From NCBI GenBank assembly GCA_944384505.1, contig CALWTQ010000028.1, positions 1 through 43,061 on the forward strand: DNA of 43,061 bases, read 5' to 3'. How positions within the stretch are numbered: the first letter of the stretch is position 1; every line of letters starts with the position of its first letter. The position numbers and the translations under genes are program-made. The notes beneath the pieces are model-generated. The model had not been told where the DNA came from and searched no databases. It worked only from the letters and a program-made list of their open reading frames with translations. The stretch comes from an uncultured Mediterraneibacter sp. GTDB lineage: Bacteria; Bacillota; Clostridia; Lachnospirales; Lachnospiraceae. Positions 22,815-32,225 of the stretch are shown here, piece after piece.

Positions 22815-25289
22815 CTATTCTTCCTGTCCGGACGGGACTTCAACCCTCTTCAGGTGCCAGATATCACTTACATATTCTTCAATTGTCCTGTCTGACGAGA
22901 ACTTGCCGCTGCACGCAGTCTGCATCATTGCCATCTTTGACCATCTCTGCTGGTCTCTGTACGCCTCTTCCACTTTCTTCTGGGCATCCGCATACGGACG
23001 GAAGTCTTTCAGGATAAAGTACATATCCGGGCGGTCTGTGCACTGTGTGTTGAGCAGTGAGTTATAGAGGTTCTTGTACATATTGTGATCGCCATGTGAG
23101 TATGTTCCATCCATCAGCTGGTCTACGACTCTCTTAAGCTCCCAGTCGTTAAAGTAAATATCCTGCGGGTTGTATCCACCGTTATTCTCATAGTTAATAA
23201 CTTCTTCTGAGCTCAGTCCGAAGATAAATGCATTCTCTTCGCCTACTTCCTGGACGATCTCCACGTTGGCTCCGTCCATTGTTCCAAGCGTGGGAGCGCC
23301 GTTTAACATGAACTTCATGTTTCCTGTACCGGACGCTTCCTTAGAAGCTGTGGAGATCTGCTCGCTTACATCCGCCGCCGCGAAGATGATCTCCGCGTTG
23401 GATACACGGTAATCTTCAATAAATACAACTTTTAGCTTGCCGTTGATGCTGCGGTCATTATTTACCACATCTGCAACGGAGTTGATCAGTTTGATTGTCT
23501 CCTTCGCTCTCAAGTATCCTGCCGCTGCCTTTGCGCCGAAGATAAATGTTCTCGGGTAGAAGGATATCTCCGGATGCTCTTTGATCTGGTTATACAGATA
23601 CATAATATGCAGAATGTTCAGGAACTGGCGCTTGTACTCGTGGAGACGCTTTACCTGTACATCAAAGATTGAGCGCGGGTCAACGTCAATGCCGTTGTGC
23701 TCCTTGATATATTTTGCCAGACGTACTTTATTCTGGTACTTGATCTGCATAAACTCACGTCTTGCGTTCTCGTCGTTTACATACGGTTTCAGCCTGGAGA
23801 TCTGGGACAGATCTGTGATCCAGCCGTCGCCGATCTTATTTGTGATCCACTCTGCAAGAAGCGGATTTCCATGAGCGAGGAATCTCCTCTGCGTGATACC
23901 ATTTGTCTTGTTATTGAATTTCTCAGGCATCATCTCATAGAAATCTTTCAGCTCCTGGTGTTCAAGGATCTCCGTGTGGAGCTTTGCAACACCGTTTACA
24001 GAGAATCCTGCGATAATCGCCATATTTGCCATGCGCACCTGGCCGTCCATGAGGATTGCCATCTTCTTCACTTTCTCCTCATTGCCCGGGTACATCTCAC
24101 GGACCTTAATGAGGAATCTGCGGTCAATCTCCTGGACGATCTGGTAGATACGCGGCAGAAGGCGTGAAAACAGGTCAATCGGCCATTTCTCAAGGGCCTC
24201 TGCCATGATTGTATGATTCGTGTAAGCACATGTCTTTGTTGTAACATCCCACGCCTCTTCCCAGTTTAATCCTTCCTGATCGATCAGCAGGCGCATCAGT
24301 TCCGGCACAGCCACCGTCGGATGCGTATCATTCATCTGGATGACTACCTTCTCATAAAGCTTGCGGATGTCGCTGTGTTTCTTCTTATATTTTGCAATCA
24401 ACGCCTGAAGGCTCGCGGAGATGAAGAAATACTGCTGTTTCAGACGGAGCTCTTTTCCTGAATAATGATTGTCGTTCGGATAGAGGACGTCAACGATCAG
24501 CTTCGCCAGGTTCTCCTGCTCTACTGCTTTATGATAATTTCCTCTGTCAAACTCATCCAGCTTAAAGTCGGTGATCGCCTTTGCGTCCCATACTCTCAGC
24601 GTATTTACTACGTGGTTGCCGTATCCTACGATAGGCATATCATAGGGGATCGCCAGTACAGATTCATAGTTCTCCTGAATGAAAATATCCTTTCCTGTAG
24701 CCGGATCCTTCTCAAAACGGATATTTCCGCCGAAACGGACTTCCTTCGCATACTCTTCGCGGCGGAGTTCAAAGGGATTCCCCTCTTTGAGCCAGTCGTC
24801 CGGCACTTCCTTCTGGTAGCCGTCCACGATCTTCTGCTTAAACATACCATAGCGGTAACGGATTCCGCATCCATATGCCGGGTAGTTCAGAGTTGCCAGA
24901 GAATCGAGGAAACACGCCGCAAGACGTCCCAGGCCTCCGTTTCCAAGAGCCGCGTCCGGCTCCTGGTCTTCAATTACATTCAGATCAATCCCCATCTCTG
25001 AAAGAGCTTCCTTGACGTCCTTGTATGCAGTCATATTAATCAAGTTATTTCCGAGGGCCCGGCCCATCAGGAACTCCATGGACATATAGTACACGGTCTT
25101 GGCGTCAGCCTCGTCATATGCCTTCTGTGTGGCAAACCAGTCGTCAAAGATGACGTCTTTCACCGCATAGGACACAGCCTGGAAGATCTGCTGGGGAGTC
25201 GCCTCCTCAATCGTCTTGCGGTACAGTGTCCGGATATTATCTTTCACCGTCTGCTTAAATGTTTCTTTTTCAAATCTTTTGCTGAACAT
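22815..25289 (-). CDS. glgP: Glycogen/maltodextrin phosphorylase
   Basis: This 824-residue GT35 enzyme releases glucose-1-phosphate from alpha-1,4-glucans using phosphate and pyridoxal phosphate. The PLP-lysine region KEASGTGNMKFMLNGAPTLGTMDGANVEI is visible near residue 645-675. YYMSMEFLMGRALGNNLIN and EPDAALGNGGLGRLAACFLDS are conserved N-terminal blocks, and length fits the family. ATG 25289 is preferred because it begins the conserved MFSKRF segment and has AAGGAAGG before it; an upstream ATG at 25316 lies inside ileS. It starts four bases after the ileS stop, so both are likely cotranscribed under the ileS T-box. Confidence 0.95.
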   Translation of the reverse strand: MFSKRFEKETFKQTVKDNIRTLYRKTIEEATPQQIFQAVSYAVKDVIFDDWFATQKAYDEADAKTVYYMSMEFLMGRALGNNLINMTAYKDVKEALSEMGIDLNVIEDQEPDAALGNGGLGRLAACFLDSLATLNYPAYGCGIRYRYGMFKQKIVDGYQKEVPDDWLKEGNPFELRREEYAKEVRFGGNIRFEKDPATGKDIFIQENYESVLAIPYDMPIVGYGNHVVNTLRVWDAKAITDFKLDEFDRGNYHKAVEQENLAKLIVDVLYPNDNHYSGKELRLKQQYFFISASLQALIAKYKKKHSDIRKLYEKVVIQMNDTHPTVAVPELMRLLIDQEGLNWEEAWDVTTKTCAYTNHTIMAEALEKWPIDLFSRLLPRIYQIVQEIDRRFLIKVREMYPGNEEKVKKMAILMDGQVRMANMAIIAGFSVNGVAKLHTEILEHQELKDFYEMMPEKFNNKTNGITQRRFLAHGNPLLAEWITNKIGDGWITDLSQISRLKPYVNDENARREFMQIKYQNKVRLAKYIKEHNGIDVDPRSIFDVQVKRLHEYKRQFLNILHIMYLYNQIKEHPEISFYPRTFIFGAKAAAGYLRAKETIKLINSVADVVNNDRSINGKLKVVFIEDYRVSNAEIIFAAADVSEQISTASKEASGTGNMKFMLNGAPTLGTMDGANVEIVQEVGEENAFIFGLSSEEVINYENNGGYNPQDIYFNDWELKRVVDQLMDGTYSHGDHNMYKNLYNSLLNTQCTDRPDMYFILKDFRPYADAQKKVEEAYRDQQRWSKMAMMQTACSGKFSSDRTIEEYVSDIWHLKRVEVPSGQEE

Positions 25290-25293
25290 TTTT

Positions 25294-28200
25294 CTATTTT
25301 CCTTCCTTTTCCACACCCATTGTAACTGCTTCGCCGTTGATCTTCCAATCCTTTACGAAGCCGGCCGGTTCTGCCTTCACAATCTCGTCAGCCAGCACCT
25401 CGCCGCTGATCTGGGCTGCGTATTTTTCAAAGACTGCCTCTGCCTTCTCTGTTCCGTTGTATGTCACCCTGATCCGGTCCATAACCTCGAAGTCCGCTTC
25501 TTTTCTCATGGTCTGAATCTTGCTGATGATCTCGCGCACGAAGCCTTCCTCCAGAAGTTCCGGCGTCAGGTTCGTATCCAGGACAACTGTGATTCCATTA
25601 TCATTTTCAGATACGTATCCCTCTGTCTGAGCCGTGTCAATCAGGAGATCCTCTTTAAAGAGCGTGATTTCCTGTCCGTTCACATCCAGTTTAAGCGCGC
25701 CGGTTTCATTGACTTCGTCCATGGCCGCATTTCCGTCTACAGAGTCAAGGGCTGCCTTGATCCCGCCTAACATTTTACCATATTTCGGTCCGACTGTCTT
25801 TAATTGTGGTTTAAATGTATATGAAGTAAAGTCTCTTACATCATCCGTAAACTTCACATTTTTTACATTCAGCTCGTCCGTCACAATATCCTGATAGAAT
25901 TCCGGCAGGACAAACGGTGCTTTTACAAACATCTGGCCAATCGGCTGACGGTTCTTGATATTGGACGCATTTCTGCAGGCGCGGCCCATTACGACCAGTT
26001 TGAGCACATGATCCATATTCTCTTCCAGCTCTTTGTCAATCTGCTCCTCATGCACCTCCGGGAACAGGCACAGGTGAATACTCTCCGGCGCATCCTTATC
26101 AATGCCGCGCACGAGATTCTGGTAGATCTCCTCTGTCATAAACGGAATCATAGGAGCAGCTGCCTTCGAAACAGTAACAAGAGCTGTATACAGTGTCATG
26201 TACGCATTGATCTTATCCTGCTCCATTCCCTTCGCCCAGAAACGCTCACGGCTTCTTCTGACATACCAGTTGCTCATGTCATCCACAAACTCCTGAAGAG
26301 CGCGGGCAGCTTCCGGTATCCGGTAATTCGCAAGGTTGTCGTCCACGGATTTCACCATAGTGTTCATCTTGGAGAGCAGCCATTTGTCCATTACGGAGAG
26401 TTTATCATACTCCAGTGTATATTTTGTGGCGTCAAAGTTGTCAATATTCGCGTAGAGAACGAAGAACGCGTAAGTATTCCACAGTGTTCCCATGAACTTT
26501 CTCTGGCCCTCTGTCACAGCCTTTCCATGGAAACGGTTCGGAAGCCACGGAGCGCTGTTGATGTAGAAGTACCAGCGGATTGCGTCAGCTCCGTATTTTT
26601 CAAGAGCATCAAACGGATCCACCGCATTTCCCTTGGACTTGCTCATCTTCTGGCCGTTCTCGTCCTGTACATGTCCCAGAACGATAACATTTTTATACGG
26701 CGCCTTGTTGAAGATCAGCGTTGAGATCGCAAGCAGGGAGTAGAACCATCCTCTCGTCTGGTCAACCGCCTCGGAAATGAAGTCCGCCGGGAACTGTTCC
26801 TCAAAGAGTTCTTTATTCTCAAATGGATAGTGGTGCTGTGCGAAAGGCATGGAACCGCTGTCGAACCAGCAGTCAATTACCTCCGGCACACGGTGCATCT
26901 CTTTGCCGCACTTCGGACACTTGATTGTAACCGCGTCAATGTATGGACGGTGCAGCTCGATATCATCCGGGCAGTTGTCGGACATGCTTTTCAGTTCCGC
27001 GATGCTTCCGATGGAATGCATGTGTCCGCACTCGCACTCCCAGATATTGAGCGGAGTTCCCCAGTAACGGTTACGGCTGATGCCCCAGTCCTGAACATTC
27101 TCAATCCAGTCGCCGAAACGGCCTTTTCCAATGCTCTCCGGGATCCAGTTGATTGTATTGTTGTTGGCGATCAGATCGTCACGAACTGCTGTCATCTTGA
27201 TAAACCAGGACTCGCGCGCATAGTAGATCAGCGGCGTGTCACATCTCCAGCAGTGCGGATAGCTGTGCTCGAACTTCGGCGCGTCGAAGAGCAGACCTCT
27301 GCCATCCAGATCCTTTAACACTTCCGGATCCGCTTTCTTTACAAACAGCCCCGCGAACGGAGTGGACTCCGCCATGTTTCCTTTCTCATCTACAAGCTGT
27401 ACGAACGGCAGACCGTATTTTCTTCCCACATTCGCGTCATCTTCACCAAACGCAGGAGCGATGTGAACGACTCCTGTACCGTCTGTCAGTGTAACATATG
27501 TGTCGCAGGTAACATAGAACGCCTTTTTATTCTGCTTTGCCGCAGCGTCAGCCGCGCACTGGTAAAGCGGCTCGTACTCTTTTCCTTCCAGCTCCGTACC
27601 TTTGTATGTCTCAAGAATCTCATAAGCCGGTTTGCCTTCCTCGCCAAGTTTGCCGAGAACCGTGTCAAGCAGCGCGCATGCCATATAATAAGTATATCCG
27701 TCCGCTGCCTTTACTTTCGCGTAATCCTCATTCGGATTTACACAGAGGGCAAGGTTGGAAGGCAGTGTCCAGGGCGTGGTGGTCCATGCGAGGATATAAG
27801 CGTCCTCGTCCTTTACCTTAAAGCGTACAACTGCGGAACGCTCCTTTACATCCTTGTATCCCTGAGCCACTTCCTGAGCTGAGAGCGGCGTGCCGCAGCG
27901 CGGGCAGTAAGGCACAATCTTAAAACCTTTGTAAAGCAGTCCTTTCTCCCAGATCTGCTTTAATGCCCACCACTCAGATTCGATAAATGTGTTGTGATAG
28001 GTTACATAAGGGTGCTCCATGTCAGCCCAGAAGCCGACTGTGGCGGAGAAATCCTCCCACATACCTTTGTATTTCCATACACTTTCCTTACATTTGTCGA
28101 TGAACGGCTCCAGGCCGTACTCCTCGATCTGCTCCTTTCCGTCGAGGCCGAGAGATCTCTCCACTTCCAGCTCAACCGGAAGACCGTGGGTATCCCATCC

Positions 28201-28449
28201 TGCCTTTCTCGGAACCATATAGCCCTTCATTGTGCGGTATCGCGGGATCATATCCTTGATCACACGGGTCAGTACATGGCCGATATGGGGCTTTCCGTTT
28301 GCTGTCGGAGGCCCATCGTAGAAAATGTATTCCGGACAGCCCTCCCTCTCTTCAATACTCTTCTCGAAGATCTTGTTATCTTCCCAGAATTTCTCAACTT
28401 CCTTTTCTCGTCCGACGAAATTCATGTCGGTGGGGACTTTCTTATACAT
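25294..28449 (-). CDS. ileS: Isoleucyl-tRNA synthetase
   Basis: This 1051-residue class I synthetase charges tRNA-Ile. YDGPPTANGKPHIGHVLTRV carries the HIGH signature (GKPHIGH), and KMSKSKGNAVDP is the KMSKS loop. The editing domain is seen around AWTTTPWTLPSNLALCVNP, and zinc-binding pairs such as CPRCGTPLSA and CPKCGKEMHR are present. The C-terminal part holds an anticodon-binding region (MSNWYVRRSRERFW). The length and Trp-rich editing block fit the eukaryote-like IleS2 type, which some Firmicutes have; this subtype is inferred. The T-box leader upstream controls it by uncharged tRNA-Ile. glgP follows after four bases. Confidence 0.97.
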   Translation of the reverse strand: MYKKVPTDMNFVGREKEVEKFWEDNKIFEKSIEEREGCPEYIFYDGPPTANGKPHIGHVLTRVIKDMIPRYRTMKGYMVPRKAGWDTHGLPVELEVERSLGLDGKEQIEEYGLEPFIDKCKESVWKYKGMWEDFSATVGFWADMEHPYVTYHNTFIESEWWALKQIWEKGLLYKGFKIVPYCPRCGTPLSAQEVAQGYKDVKERSAVVRFKVKDEDAYILAWTTTPWTLPSNLALCVNPNEDYAKVKAADGYTYYMACALLDTVLGKLGEEGKPAYEILETYKGTELEGKEYEPLYQCAADAAAKQNKKAFYVTCDTYVTLTDGTGVVHIAPAFGEDDANVGRKYGLPFVQLVDEKGNMAESTPFAGLFVKKADPEVLKDLDGRGLLFDAPKFEHSYPHCWRCDTPLIYYARESWFIKMTAVRDDLIANNNTINWIPESIGKGRFGDWIENVQDWGISRNRYWGTPLNIWECECGHMHSIGSIAELKSMSDNCPDDIELHRPYIDAVTIKCPKCGKEMHRVPEVIDCWFDSGSMPFAQHHYPFENKELFEEQFPADFISEAVDQTRGWFYSLLAISTLIFNKAPYKNVIVLGHVQDENGQKMSKSKGNAVDPFDALEKYGADAIRWYFYINSAPWLPNRFHGKAVTEGQRKFMGTLWNTYAFFVLYANIDNFDATKYTLEYDKLSVMDKWLLSKMNTMVKSVDDNLANYRIPEAARALQEFVDDMSNWYVRRSRERFWAKGMEQDKINAYMTLYTALVTVSKAAAPMIPFMTEEIYQNLVRGIDKDAPESIHLCLFPEVHEEQIDKELEENMDHVLKLVVMGRACRNASNIKNRQPIGQMFVKAPFVLPEFYQDIVTDELNVKNVKFTDDVRDFTSYTFKPQLKTVGPKYGKMLGGIKAALDSVDGNAAMDEVNETGALKLDVNGQEITLFKEDLLIDTAQTEGYVSENDNGITVVLDTNLTPELLEEGFVREIISKIQTMRKEADFEVMDRIRVTYNGTEKAEAVFEKYAAQISGEVLADEIVKAEPAGFVKDWKINGEAVTMGVEKEGK

Positions 28450-28485
28450 GTCTGATTTTCCTTTCTGTTTCCTGAAATCCGGCAG

Positions 28486-28835
28486 AAAAAAAGGCTTCCG
28501 TCCGTAAAAGGACGAAAGCCGATTCTCTCGTTTTTAACCACCTGTTACAACGTACTTGAAGCGCTCTGCCTGGACTGATGCCGCTTCGCATACGGTGTCC
28601 TCTAACGCGGGACCTGCGTCAGTTCCTACTCCGTCATCCGTGCAGCGTACAGGACGGCCTGCTTACAGCGCCGTGCGCCTCCGTACAGTTGCCCTCTGTT
28701 TCGGATACTGCGGCTCGGGAGTGATTTTCAAAAACCTGCTACTTGTGCCGGACTTCCACCGTCTCCGGCTCGCTGTGACGTTCAGAAAGTCTCTACTGTC
28801 TCCGTCATCGCCTTTGCTTTGTGAATTTATATACA
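28486..28835 (-). promoter_or_regulatory. T-box riboswitch (tRNA-Ile) of ileS
   Basis: The minus-strand leader has Stem I with the conserved distal block AGCGAGCCGGAGACGG then TGGAAGTCCGGC. The specifier is AUC (28725-28723), inside GAAAATCACTCCCGAGC, matching isoleucine. The T-box bulge AGGTGGTTA (28543-28535) offers UGGU to pair with the ACCA end of uncharged tRNA. A terminator (stem GGCTTTCGTCC/GGACGGAAGCC, 28520-28493, then T7) lies just before ileS. Transcription continues when uncharged tRNA-Ile stabilises the antiterminator. The wide Stem II/III region is long, about 200 nt. Confidence 0.9.
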
Positions 28836-28840
28836 TGGCT

Positions 28841-28870
28841 ATTATACGCGTATGGGTGCGGAAACGTCAA
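28841..28870 (-). promoter_or_regulatory. ileS T-box promoter
   Basis: TTGACG (28870-28865), 18 nt, TATAAT (28846-28841) on the minus strand. Transcription would start near 28835, giving a leader of about 385 nt. Confidence 0.85.
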
Positions 28871-28881
28871 GTGATTTCTCG

Positions 28882-28922
28882 ATTGGGGACGTAGTAAAAC
28901 CGACTTTTACTACGTCCCCAAT
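28882..28922. repeat. Dispersed hairpin, copy 1 (3' of the sulfatase gene)
   Basis: Perfect 18-bp arms (28882-28899 and 28905-28922; ATTGGGGACGTAGTAAAA and its complement) around CCGAC. It lies seven bases beyond the sulfatase stop codon. The same hairpin occurs at 37245. There is no T tract, so it may be a mobile repeat as well as a 3' end signal. Confidence 0.85.
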
Positions 28923-28928
28923 TGAGAT

Positions 28929-30383
28929 TCACACGTATTCCATCGACTGATCAAAGGCCCCTTCTTTATAGCAGAGGTCTTTCTGCCCGCGTCCGGTTAC
29001 GGCGTGTTTTCTGCCGTCACATTCCGGGACGGAGTATTTCTCAAACCACTCCTCCATGTCGCACTCCATCTCTGCGGCAAGTTCCTTATACCCTCCGTTG
29101 TCCCACAGATTCACAGATTCATCCGGATCGGATTTAAGATCATACAGTTCGTTAAAGTCCGCCTCATAGTGGCGGATAAACTTATATCCGTTCTTTTTTA
29201 TCATACGTGTTCTGCCGTATTCATCGTATACCACAATATCTCTGTCTTTCTGTCCTAACGGGTTCTGAATCAGCGGCAGGAGGCTCGTGCCAGGCTGCAT
29301 GGGTCCGGGAACTGCCTGGCAGCCTGCCAGTTCAAGGATTGTTGGATAGATGTCATACTGACTTACAGGAGTATGGCATACCTCACCTTTGTGCCCGCAT
29401 TCAGGCATCCGGACAATGAAGGGCACTTTCACAGCGCTTTCAAACATATTGGGAGGGAAGGTTCCGTTGCCCTTGCCCCAGATTCCATGATGCCCCATGT
29501 TCATACCGTTGTCCGCCGTAAATATCACAACTGTATTTTCAGCCAGCCCTTTATCCTCCAGAAGCTTCAGGATCCTGCCGACCCCGGCGTCCGCGGCGGA
29601 AACAGCCGCATAATATCCGGTCAGGTTTTCCCTTCGTTTCTCCTTCGTATCTCCCACAGGACAGGTATTGATCTGCCGGGGATTCAAAGGCAGATCCGGT
29701 GTGGATTCAAAGGAGCAGTCTTTGTAAATCTCGAGGAACTCACGGGGATGTTCTTCCGGATTCCACGGGCTGTGGGGCGCCGTATAATGAACGCTCAGAT
29801 AAAACGGCGCTTCTCCGTCCGCAAGTTCTCTGATATCGTCAAGAGCGCGCTCGGTAATCAAGTCCGTCACATAGCGGTCTGAAACAGACATCTCCCCTTC
29901 ATCGCAAATGTCCGGAGAATAGTAGCGGCAGCCGCCCCTTCCGATTGTATACCATCTGCTGAACCCTTTTTTCCGCGCAGCGTTGTCCCCTAAGTGCCAT
30001 TTCCCGCTCAGCGCGCACACATATCCGTTTTCCGCCAGCACTTCCATATAGGTCTTATGGCCGGCCAGATAATCAATCGCCCGGTCATTCATGTCAAAAT
30101 CTTTTAGTTCAGCCATCTGCGGATATTTCCATGCATCCAGGTTGCCTCCGCTGATCCAGTCCTGAACACCATGGCATGAGGGGATCTGCCCCGTCACGAT
30201 GGAGGCACGGGCCGGTGAGCACACCGGAGACGCACAGTGGAACTGGTCAAACCGGACGCCTTCCCGGGCCAGACGGTCCATGCTGGGCGTCTGAATATCT
30301 GTGTTCCCGGCGCAGCCCATGGCCCAGGCGCCCTGGTCATCCATAAGAATGAAAATAATATTTGGTTTTTGTTTTCCGTTCAT
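28929..30383 (-). CDS. Sulfatase (Cys-type, alkaline phosphatase superfamily)
   Basis: The 484-residue enzyme is predicted to hydrolyse sulfate esters of sugars. NIIFILMDDQGAWAMGC gives the metal-binding Asp pair (15-16). SPVCSPARASIVTG contains the CxPxR motif with Cys55, which must be converted to formylglycine. FTADNGMNMGHHGIWGKG supplies the second metal site. There is no signal peptide, so it is cytoplasmic and acts after import. It is the last gene of the SBP-permease-permease operon, eight bases after the second permease. No sulfatase-maturating enzyme is in the window. The substrate class (for example sulfated host glycans) cannot be read from the sequence. Confidence 0.92.
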   Translation of the reverse strand: MNGKQKPNIIFILMDDQGAWAMGCAGNTDIQTPSMDRLAREGVRFDQFHCASPVCSPARASIVTGQIPSCHGVQDWISGGNLDAWKYPQMAELKDFDMNDRAIDYLAGHKTYMEVLAENGYVCALSGKWHLGDNAARKKGFSRWYTIGRGGCRYYSPDICDEGEMSVSDRYVTDLITERALDDIRELADGEAPFYLSVHYTAPHSPWNPEEHPREFLEIYKDCSFESTPDLPLNPRQINTCPVGDTKEKRRENLTGYYAAVSAADAGVGRILKLLEDKGLAENTVVIFTADNGMNMGHHGIWGKGNGTFPPNMFESAVKVPFIVRMPECGHKGEVCHTPVSQYDIYPTILELAGCQAVPGPMQPGTSLLPLIQNPLGQKDRDIVVYDEYGRTRMIKKNGYKFIRHYEADFNELYDLKSDPDESVNLWDNGGYKELAAEMECDMEEWFEKYSVPECDGRKHAVTGRGQKDLCYKEGAFDQSMEYV

Positions 30384-30390
30384 GATACTT

Positions 30391-31221
30391 CTATCCTTTC
30401 ACGCTGCCTGCGGTAAGACCGCCGACAAAATATTTCTGTGCTATGAGGAATACGACAAAGATTGGGAGGATGGTCAGAACGCCTGCCGCCATAATCAGGC
30501 TGTACTGCATTCCCGTCTCATCCATAAAGTTTACCAGCCCCAGGTTCACTGTGTAAAGCTCTTTGCTGTTAATGTAGAAGAGCGCGTTGTCGTAATCATT
30601 CCAGCTCCAGGTAAAGAAGAGGATCAGCAGGGTGATAATCGCAGGCTTGCACAGCGGCACAATAATCTGGAAACAGATCCTGAGATCCCCTGCCCCGTCA
30701 ATCCTTGCCGCCTCAGAGAGCTCTTCCGAGATCTGCATCATGTACTGGCGCATCATGAACACGCCGTATATGGAAAATGCCGCGGGAAGGATGAGCGCCC
30801 AGTGCGTATTGTAGATTCCCATTTCCTTAAACATCAGGAATTTAGGAACCATCAAAAGCTGCGGCGGGATCATCATAGTCGCCAGATAAATCAGGAATAT
30901 CTTATCTCTGCCCGGAAATTTCATCTTGGCGAATCCGTATCCCGCCAGACATGTAGTCAGGATACTCAGGATCACAGACAGCGCGGTTACTTTAATAGAG
31001 TTCCAGTACATTAAAAGATAGCTGTATTTTCCTGAAAGGACCTCTATATAATTATCAAGTTTAAGTTCATTCGGTATCAGCTGAAACGGCACGGCAAACA
31101 CTTCCGCCTCACTCTTCACGCTGGCTGACAGCATCCAGATAAACGGCACGATACAGAGGATCACAAAGATCCAGATAAAGACCGTAGCTATCACCTTGCT
31201 GACTGTTTTTTTCTTTTCCAT
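30391..31221 (-). CDS. Carbohydrate ABC transporter permease (MalG-type)
   Basis: This 276-residue inner-membrane protein has six predicted helices and the permease loop EAARIDGAGDLRICFQIIVPLCKPAI (the EAA motif, with G at the usual site), which contacts the ATPase. The N-terminal helix VIATVFIWIFVILCIVPFIWMLSASVK and the MKLPG-like segment are typical of the MalG/CUT1 group. ATG 31221 has GGAAGGAGC before it; an earlier in-frame ATG at 31254 would overlap the first permease. No ABC ATPase gene is in the operon, so a shared MsmK-type ATPase encoded elsewhere is expected. Confidence 0.92.
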   Translation of the reverse strand: MEKKKTVSKVIATVFIWIFVILCIVPFIWMLSASVKSEAEVFAVPFQLIPNELKLDNYIEVLSGKYSYLLMYWNSIKVTALSVILSILTTCLAGYGFAKMKFPGRDKIFLIYLATMMIPPQLLMVPKFLMFKEMGIYNTHWALILPAAFSIYGVFMMRQYMMQISEELSEAARIDGAGDLRICFQIIVPLCKPAIITLLILFFTWSWNDYDNALFYINSKELYTVNLGLVNFMDETGMQYSLIMAAGVLTILPIFVVFLIAQKYFVGGLTAGSVKG

Positions 31222-31237
31222 AGATCTCAGCTCCTTC

Positions 31238-32134
31238 CTACATAGACGCTTCATTCCGCTTCTGGATACGGAACTGAAGCCATGTAATGATAAATATGAT
31301 AATCAGCAGTACGATGCCCTGAGCGGATGCAAATTCAAGCTTGCCGAACTGAAATCCTGTCCGGTATATATTATAAACCAGCATAGTCGTTGAATTGCCC
31401 GGTCCTCCGTTTGTCATCAGGTTGATCAGTCCGAACACTTTAAAGGAATTAATAATCGATGTAACTATAATGAAAAATGTAGTGCCGGACAGCATCGGAA
31501 TTGTAACATAGCGGATCTTCTGGATAATATTTGCCCCGTCAATGGCTGCGGCCTCATACAGATCCGCCGGAATATTCACCATGCCTGATATGAACAGCAT
31601 TACTGTATAACCGAGGTTCTGCCAGACACAGATAAATATGATCGTCGCAAGCGCATACCTTGTGTCCGCAATAAAGATTGGCGGGTTTTCTATCCCCAGC
31701 GCTTTCAGGATGCTCACAATCGGGCCGTTGTTTGAAAACAGCGCAAGCCATACCGCGGAGATCGCAACGATATTTACAATATACGGAAGATACAGGCCCA
31801 GCTGCGCCAGCTTTTTGCCAATCACATACTCATTGAGGATATACGAAATAATAAACGCAAACACAATGAGAAGGATTACAAAGCAGACTGTAAATATCAC
31901 GTTATTGATCAGGGAGGCGCGGAACCATTCATCTTTCCACATATCAATATAGTTCGCAAATCCGGCAAAAGAGAGGCCACTGATGCCTTTGGAATAATCC
32001 CACTTCGAAATACTGATAATAAAGCTTAAAATCAGAGGGAATGTCCAGAAGACCAGCACGCCGATCAGGTTAACGCCGATAAACGCATAGCCTTTTGCCG
32101 CGGCTCTCAGCGCTTTTTTCTTTTGATTATTCAT
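31238..32134 (-). CDS. Carbohydrate ABC transporter permease (MalF-type)
   Basis: This 298-residue protein forms the other half of the membrane channel. It has six helices, starting with GYAFIGVNLIGVLVFWTFPLILSFIISI, and the EAA loop LYEAAAIDGANIIQKIRYVTIPMLSG. MTNGGPGNSTTMLVYNIYRTGF near the C-terminus is a MalF/UgpA-family hallmark. It lies between the solute-binding protein gene, from which it is separated by a terminator-like hairpin, and the second permease. GAGGAGTGAG precedes the ATG. Together with the binding protein it defines a CUT1 family importer. Confidence 0.94.
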   Translation of the reverse strand: MNNQKKKALRAAAKGYAFIGVNLIGVLVFWTFPLILSFIISISKWDYSKGISGLSFAGFANYIDMWKDEWFRASLINNVIFTVCFVILLIVFAFIISYILNEYVIGKKLAQLGLYLPYIVNIVAISAVWLALFSNNGPIVSILKALGIENPPIFIADTRYALATIIFICVWQNLGYTVMLFISGMVNIPADLYEAAAIDGANIIQKIRYVTIPMLSGTTFFIIVTSIINSFKVFGLINLMTNGGPGNSTTMLVYNIYRTGFQFGKLEFASAQGIVLLIIIFIITWLQFRIQKRNEASM

Positions 32135-32157
32135 AATCTCACTCCTCCTATTTCAAA

Positions 32158-32193
32158 AGGACTGCCGCATGTTTTATTAATGCGGACAGTCCT
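32158..32193 (-). terminator. Attenuating hairpin between the binding protein and the permeases
   Basis: AGGACTG.CCGCAT (32158-32170) and ATGCGGACAGTCCT (32180-32193) pair with one bulged base, and TTTTG follows on the minus strand. It probably reduces readthrough, so the binding protein is made in excess over the permeases. Confidence 0.75.
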
Positions 32194-32225
32194 CTCTCAT
32201 TCATGCTCTTGTGCAGGCGTACTCC

